From NCBI RefSeq assembly GCF_016545825.1, contig NC_052621.1:8332199-8396198 (forward strand): 64,000 nt of DNA, written 5' to 3'. The translations under genes were made by a program, and so were the position numbers. Source of the stretch: Eucalyptus grandis (Eukaryota; Streptophyta; Magnoliopsida; Myrtales; Myrtaceae). Below are positions 60,691-64,000 of this stretch, in pieces; position 1 is the stretch's first letter; each line of letters opens with the position of its first letter. The notes under the pieces are model-generated. The model was not told the DNA's origin, searched no databases, and saw only the letters and a program-made list of their open reading frames with translations.

Positions 60691-61119
60691 AGTTTACTTG
60701 ACAAATTAGAGAAATGATTCAATGACGCGGCGGCATGGTGCAAAGCCCCAGGAAATTTCTTCTTTGCACTCCAGAGCAACGCGTCAATATCACTGAAAAG
60801 CTTTGTTTGGCAAGGCATCTTTCTTTAATGATTGAATGGTTCTAACTTCGAACTGCACGTGGAAATATATTTGAAGAAACTATAGAAGCAAGAAGGGTAA
60901 AATAGTGTGCGATTGAGAGGAAGCCTCTTCTTTAGTTCTTAAAAAAGGACAAGAGCAGAGGGGCCAGAGTAGTTGGTCAAGAATTGAGCTCGTCCTTCGT
61001 TCTTTCCATGAAGTAAAAGACACATTGATTTCTGAAGTTAATCAAAGTGTTCCCTCATCCTCTTTATCCTGTGATTCCATTGCCGTTTTTGCTTCTCTTA
61101 GCAAAGCCTAGACTCTGAC
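60691..61119 (+). promoter_or_regulatory. Upstream region of copy B
   Basis: Homologous to 54515-54974 upstream of copy A, so the shared promoter or leader was duplicated with the gene. It contains no long reading frame. A TATA box is not obvious. Confidence 0.4.
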
Positions 61120-62298
61120 ATGGCAGGAGCTCTAGTGGCTGGAGCTGTCCTCTCTGCTTCGCTCCAGGCACTATTCGACAGATTGGCTTCTCGGCTGATA
61201 GACTCTGTCTGGATACAGAAAGACGAGGAAGTTCTGCTGAAGAAACTGAAGGCAAGCCTTGTATTTGCTGAGGCAGTGTTGTCTGATGCGGAGCATAAGC
61301 AAATCACAGATCCAACCGCAAAAGGGTGGCTAGACCAGCTAGAAGAAACCGTCGCCGATGCTCAGAATCTCTTGAATGCTATTGAAGCCAGAGATTCACC
61401 GAGGAGGTTTAGAGGTGGATCCAAAAGCAAATTGCTAGAAGACATGCTCGATAGATTGGAGATTATGGTGAGGCAAAAGGATGCCTTTGGCTTCATAGAA
61501 CTAGGAGCACAGCCTTTGCAGACGTCCCCAACGACATCTTTAATGCAGGAGCCTAACATCTATGGTAGAGACGAAGATATGGAGGCGATACTCAGCTTGT
61601 TGCTATCCGATGAAGCACCGGGTGACCCAATATGCGTGATTACCATAGTTGGTGTCCCAAGGATCGGCAAGACCACGCTTGCTCAGTCTATTTACAATGA
61701 TAATAGCATGGAAGGGTATTTTGACTTCAGAGTTTGGATCTGCGTCTCGAACAGGTTGGATGTTTATTCGATTACCAAGACAATCCTAGAAGCAATAACT
61801 ACGGTGAGCTGTGATATTAAGGACCTGAATCTTCTTCAACTGAGACTCAGAGAAGAACTAATCGGCCGGAAACTCTTACTTGTCCTGGATGACCTTTGCA
61901 CTGAGGACTGCTCGGAATGGAACACACTGCGAAGTCCTTGGAGATTCTGTGCAAAGGCCAGCAAGATCATCGTGACTACTCGAAGTGAAATCACAGCAGC
62001 CATGACGTGCACGCTGCCAGCTTACCATTTAAGCCCGCTACCCTACGAAGATTGCTGGTTGATCTTCGCTCAACATGCATTTGATAGTGGACTCGGTGCT
62101 CCAGATCCAAACCTAGAAGCAGTAGGCAGAGAAATTGTGAAGAAATGCAGAGGCCTTCCTCTAGTCGCTAAGACCCTTGGAGTTCTGTTCCGCTCTAAAC
62201 CAAACCATGGGAAGTGGAATGAAATCTTGACGGATAGCATGTGGGATGCATCACATGACTTGAACAGCTTTGCACAGGCTTTAAGTGTACGGCGGTAA
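61120..62298 (+). CDS. Truncated CC-NB-ARC (CNL-type) protein or first exon of an NB-ARC-CHASE fusion, copy B
   Basis: Open for 392 aa from ATG 61120. Residues 1 to about 120 form the coiled-coil (Rx-N-like) part, starting MAGALVAGAVLSASLQALFDR. NB-ARC motifs: P-loop GVPRIGKTT (178-186), RNBS-A FDFRVWICVS (201-210), kinase-2 KLLLVLDDLC (251-260), RNBS-B SKIIVTTRSE (281-290), GLPL RGLPLVAK (344-351). It stops where full CNLs begin ARC2 (ALSVRR-stop), so RNBS-D, MHD and LRR are missing. CNLs are cytosolic immune receptors with ATP switching. Odd residues: Arg for Gly inside the P-loop, Cys for the usual Trp after kinase-2, and DAQNLLNA where relatives have DAEDLLDE. An alternative end is splicing at 62286/62287 (AGT/GTACGG) into the CHASE exon at 62402, which keeps frame. 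Standalone truncated gene, decoy or fusion cannot be decided here. Confidence 0.85.
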   Translation: MAGALVAGAVLSASLQALFDRLASRLIDSVWIQKDEEVLLKKLKASLVFAEAVLSDAEHKQITDPTAKGWLDQLEETVADAQNLLNAIEARDSPRRFRGGSKSKLLEDMLDRLEIMVRQKDAFGFIELGAQPLQTSPTTSLMQEPNIYGRDEDMEAILSLLLSDEAPGDPICVITIVGVPRIGKTTLAQSIYNDNSMEGYFDFRVWICVSNRLDVYSITKTILEAITTVSCDIKDLNLLQLRLREELIGRKLLLVLDDLCTEDCSEWNTLRSPWRFCAKASKIIVTTRSEITAAMTCTLPAYHLSPLPYEDCWLIFAQHAFDSGLGAPDPNLEAVGREIVKKCRGLPLVAKTLGVLFRSKPNHGKWNEILTDSMWDASHDLNSFAQALSVRR

Positions 62299-62401
62299 CT
62301 TTTGGTTATCGACCTCTCTAATTCTCTGGTTTTATTTTAGCAGTGCAATAATCTTAATCTAAACTTGCATTGATCACGTTTTCACTTTTCCTTGGGTGTA
62401 G

Positions 62402-63513
62402 GTTAGAAGTGGAATAGGTAAATGGAGAAGAAAGCTTTCGGAAAGACAACATGATGAAAATTTCTTCCCAGGGGTTCTGAATCAGTTTGGAGACACATTC
62501 CCATATATAAATATCAAGAGGGTATGGTTTTCCATATTTCTGGTGCTCTGGATCATGATTCTGAGCATTGTGAGTGCATTGGTTTACAAGACTGTAAAAG
62601 ATTATCAGACTACAAAAATGAAGGAGGCATTGGGAAGCATGTGCGATAAACGGGCATGGATGCTACAGGATCAGTTTGCGTTTCATGTTAACCACATCCA
62701 CGCACTTGCTATGGTGGCCAGACTTTATGACCAACAGAATGCAACATATACCACACAGGTGTGCCCTACACAACGCTCTTGGATATTGATTTATTGACCG
62801 CTTTTATGTTCTTGTTCATTAAATTTAGAAGGATGGACCCGTTAATCATTGAAAATGTAGATCATCATCCATATAGTTTTAAGAATAAATGGTGGTCACA
62901 GTTTTGAACTTTCACCTGCAACAAACAGCAAAGTTTGAGTATCTCGGTTCTGCATGTCGTATAACTCATGTTAATAATTCTTCTGCTGGAAGATGGGAGA
63001 GGCTCTCGAGGGCCACATGGATAATACTACTTTCAAGCGCCCATTACTTTCTGGAGTGGTTTATGCAGAACGAGCGGGTCATTGCAAGATTGATGATAAG
63101 AGAGGGCGGCAATGGCATATAATGCATGTGACCCCCGAAAGCGAGCCTCGCGAGCCTTCACCTGTTCAGGAAGAGTATGTACGCTACGAATTTGGTGAAG
63201 ATGACAATGCTTATATGGGGCCTCTTCTGAGTTCACTTGGCATGATGACAGGAGAGGTACCTCTCCTGTTATTTTCTCTCTACACACTAGATCTTCGTAC
63301 TTCCACAATACCAATGCCTAATTCGGGATATTTCATGACTCAGGAAGATCGACATCATGTATTGAAGGCAAGAGCTGTTGAAAAAGCTGTCTTATCAGCC
63401 CCCTTCAGGCTGTTTTCGTCAAATCGGACCGGAGTGATTTTGATATATCCTGTTTACAAATCCAAATTCTCACCAAGCGTGAGTTTGGAAGAGCGCATCA
63501 GAGCCACTGCAGG
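62402..63513 (+). CDS. Transmembrane-CHASE exons of cytokinin-receptor type, copy B (partial)
   Basis: Exons 62402-62758, 62993-63256 and 63344-63513 join in phase. The first opens VRSGIGKWRRKLSERQ, then a helix of about 21 hydrophobic residues (FLVLWIMILSIVSALVY), then the CHASE start (EALGSMCDKRAWMLQDQF, VNHIHALAMVARL). Exon 2 carries TTFKRPLLSGVVYAER and REPSPVQEEY. Exon 3 carries EDRHHVLKARAVEKAVLSAPF, TGVILIYPVYKS and EERIRATAG. Motif order and exon junctions (before and after the RPLLSG exon) follow AHK receptors. The Asp of EDR, remembered as the adenine-contacting residue of CRE1/AHK4, is kept; the Thr in VLTSPF is Ser. There is no ATG at the exon start, so an upstream exon is needed; the NB-ARC exon 115 bp away is in compatible phase. 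No kinase exons occur before the window edge. A weak further exon may lie at 63609-63725. Confidence 0.8.
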
Positions 63514-64000
63514 GTTTGTCCAGTGTTGCTCTTTATCGCAGCATTCCATAGTAAAATTATGATCGATTGAATGAGTGTTTGGTTCTCTCAAATCATGATT
63601 TCTCATAGGAACTGGACCAACCATTTACTATAAATATTTGGCTGTTGCTAGAAGAGGCCTGTGAGATGAACTGGATACTGTTGGAGCCAGTTTCAAATGC
63701 TTCAAGTTTGCACTTGGATACTTGACTGAAATTAGTCTCCCTTGCCCTAACCGCTCGCATTTCGGACAGAACTGAATTACTACTTGTTTTCCTGCTATGA
63801 TTTCCCAATTCTGTGTCTCTATTATTCAACCATTGGCTGTTCTATCACACATGCATGATTGTGTTTGCGTGATATACCGATTGCAACCTTGATCTTATTG
63901 TATGACGAACTTCTAGGATAAGGCTGGCTCGTGCATGCCATGATTTTGCATATTCCGGATACTTCAGGAGTCTCTGGTTAAGTTTGCCTTGCATTATGTA
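63514..64000 (+). other. 3' tail of duplication unit B to window edge
   Basis: Collinear with 57310-57646 of unit A up to about 63895. A possible decayed exon at 63609-63725 after TCATAG reads ELDQPFTIN...WILLEPVSNASSL before a stop. It faintly resembles the segment after CHASE in AHK proteins (NQ..V.VYDITNAS). The window ends before any kinase exon could be checked. Confidence 0.4.

Noticed and set aside
62759..62992. Direct read-through from CHASE exon 1 to exon 2 in copy B
   Set aside because: The intervening sequence has in-frame stops, while GT/AG sites at 62759 and 62992 give a clean phase-0 join matching AHK exon borders.

Overview
This window is nuclear DNA of a flowering plant (eudicot). 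The genes carry many GT-AG introns and AT-rich introns and spacers. Promoters and leaders are full of GA/CT microsatellites, and the space between genes holds LTR-retroelement debris and foldback elements. The repeat style gave me an impression of a woody Myrtales-type genome, but nothing in the sequence proves that.

Five genes can be followed end to end, and I re-derived their exons by checking splice-site phase. (1) 9834-12813 (+) is a PLETHORA/AINTEGUMENTA-LIKE double-AP2 transcription factor with nine exons, one of them only 9 nt. (2) 15163-19864 (+) is a CWC22-type spliceosome protein with MIF4G and MA3 domains and seven exons. (3) 21488-22582 (-) is an intronless, secreted, DRT100-like leucine-rich-repeat protein, tail to tail with CWC22. 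(4) 39053-41090 (+) is a bHLH factor of the FBH/bHLH122-bHLH130 group with six exons. (5) 49461-53786 (+) is a conserved plant protein that I cannot name and that contains a PDZ-like segment, with four exons.

The stretches 1-9.3 kb, 22.7-38.5 kb and 41.1-49.4 kb hold no gene I can support. They contain a candidate 3.5-kb solo LTR (24474-27946), several inverted-repeat elements with or without GC-rich cores, a dispersed repeat family seen three times, a short telomere-like array and many microsatellites.

The most unusual part is 54.1-64.0 kb. It is a tandem duplication of a composite locus: a coiled-coil NB-ARC (CNL-type resistance) segment cut off early in ARC2, followed about 100 bp later by exons encoding a transmembrane helix plus a CHASE domain of cytokinin-receptor histidine-kinase type. 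The upstream copy (A) is broken by frameshifts, splice-donor changes and a deletion, and has a short histidine-kinase remnant downstream. The downstream copy (B) is open throughout. In both copies a GT at the end of the NB-ARC segment and the acceptor of the CHASE exon are in matching phase 0, so a CC-NB-ARC-TM-CHASE fusion transcript is possible. The duplication also includes sequence from the 3' flank of the PDZ-like gene. Copy B runs towards the right edge of the window, so its 3' end may be missing.
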